A stretch of DNA of 12,896 bases, from NCBI GenBank assembly GCA_030587605.1, contig JAUQYT010000116.1, positions 1 through 12,896 of the forward strand, given 5' to 3'. The notes under the pieces were generated by a model, which searched no databases, was not told where the DNA came from, and saw only the letters and a list, made by a program, of their open reading frames with translations. The DNA is from Candidatus Njordarchaeum guaymasense. Its GTDB lineage: Archaea; Asgardarchaeota; Njordarchaeia; Njordarchaeales; Njordarchaeaceae. Positions 12,672-12,896 of this stretch are shown here, piece by piece. Within the stretch, counting starts at the first letter, position 1; every line of letters begins with the position of its first letter. The position numbers and the translations under genes were made by a program.

Positions 12672-12896
12672 GTGCTTTTGTGGTTGTATTCCACTCTTCT
12701 TGAGGGTTTGAGGAGTCAGAGCGTAGGCAAGCGGATAGTTAGGCTCAAGGTGGTCAGAATTGATGATAAGAATCTGTCGTATGATTATGCTGCTGTGCGG
12801 AATTTTGGCAAGGCCTTTCTCTTGCCTTTTGATTTGCTCATTGGTTTGAGGATTAAGGATGAACGGTTTATCAGGTATTTTGACAAGTTTGTTGGC
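12672..12896 (+). CDS. RDD-family membrane protein, C-terminal part; runs off the window
   Basis: A frame open from 12666 to the window edge encodes 75 residues from GTG 12672 (TTG at 12678 or 12684 are alternatives). It reads LLWLYSTLLEGL, then SVGKRIVRLKVVRIDD, then AAVRNFGKAFLLPFDLLIG and ERFIRYFDKFVG. This matches the second half of an RDD domain: the G-K-R-x-x-x-L-x-V turn, the conserved R-N before a membrane helix, and the D-K near the end. The usual first membrane helix and its R-D-D residues should lie upstream, but a TGA is in frame at 12663-12665 and the tRNA ends at 12605, leaving no room. It is either an N-terminally truncated remnant or an unusually short protein. RDD proteins are poorly characterised; some are linked to ion or osmolyte transport. 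Confidence 0.65.
   Translation, partial: MLLWLYSTLLEGLRSQSVGKRIVRLKVVRIDDKNLSYDYAAVRNFGKAFLLPFDLLIGLRIKDERFIRYFDKFVG

Noticed and set aside
12271..12694. Two overlapping minus-strand frames (88 and 133 codons)
   Set aside because: They run through the tRNA-Leu gene and lack family features; they are shadows of the RNA gene.
1..12896. CRISPR arrays, insertion sequences, defence genes
   Set aside because: No regularly spaced repeats, transposase motifs or terminal inverted repeats were seen. The window is mainly core chromosome.

Overview
This window is chromosomal DNA from an archaeon. Five features show this: a eukaryote-like Spt5 and L11-L1-L10-L12 cluster, an archaeal-type alanyl-tRNA synthetase, TATA/BRE-like promoters, Shine-Dalgarno sequences matching a GGAGGTGATC-type anti-SD, and tRNA genes interrupted by bulge-helix-bulge (BHB) introns. 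Multiple tRNA introns outside the anticodon loop, plus a short L10, point to the TACK side of the archaea (Bathyarchaeia, Thaumarchaeota or Crenarchaeota-like). The exact lineage cannot be fixed without a tree.

Layout, left half (+ strand). The C-terminal end of ftsY, the SRP receptor, comes first. Ornithine carbamoyltransferase argF, secE (too short for most ORF cut-offs), spt5/nusG, rpl11, rpl1, rpl10 and rpl12 follow. This is the classic archaeal secretion, elongation and ribosomal-stalk neighbourhood, with argF inserted between ftsY and secE. Separate TATA-like elements precede argF, spt5, rpl11 and rpl12. A hairpin lies between rpl12 and the convergent alaS.

Middle. alaS (- strand) is divergent from a DUF434-type protein gene (+) across a 304-base gap that holds a 19-base palindrome and several AT-rich promoter-like elements. 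A tRNA-Arg(TCT) gene follows, with a 20-base canonical-position intron and an unusual C at position 33.

Right half. Three - strand genes may form one unit: thiL (thiamine-phosphate kinase), a small HTH plus zinc-ribbon regulator, and a radical SAM protein with a C-terminal helix-hairpin-helix (COG1031-like). Beyond them, on the + strand, lies the most notable object in the window: a 227-base tRNA-Leu(GAG) gene that reads as a normal 90-nt tRNA only if four separate introns (about 33, 20, 53 and 31 nt) are removed from the D-loop, the D-stem/anticodon-stem junction, the variable region and the T-loop. Each boundary has a BHB-like fold, and three of the introns pair with one strand of a tRNA stem. 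The window ends in the C-terminal part of an RDD-family membrane protein that has no room for its N-terminal half.
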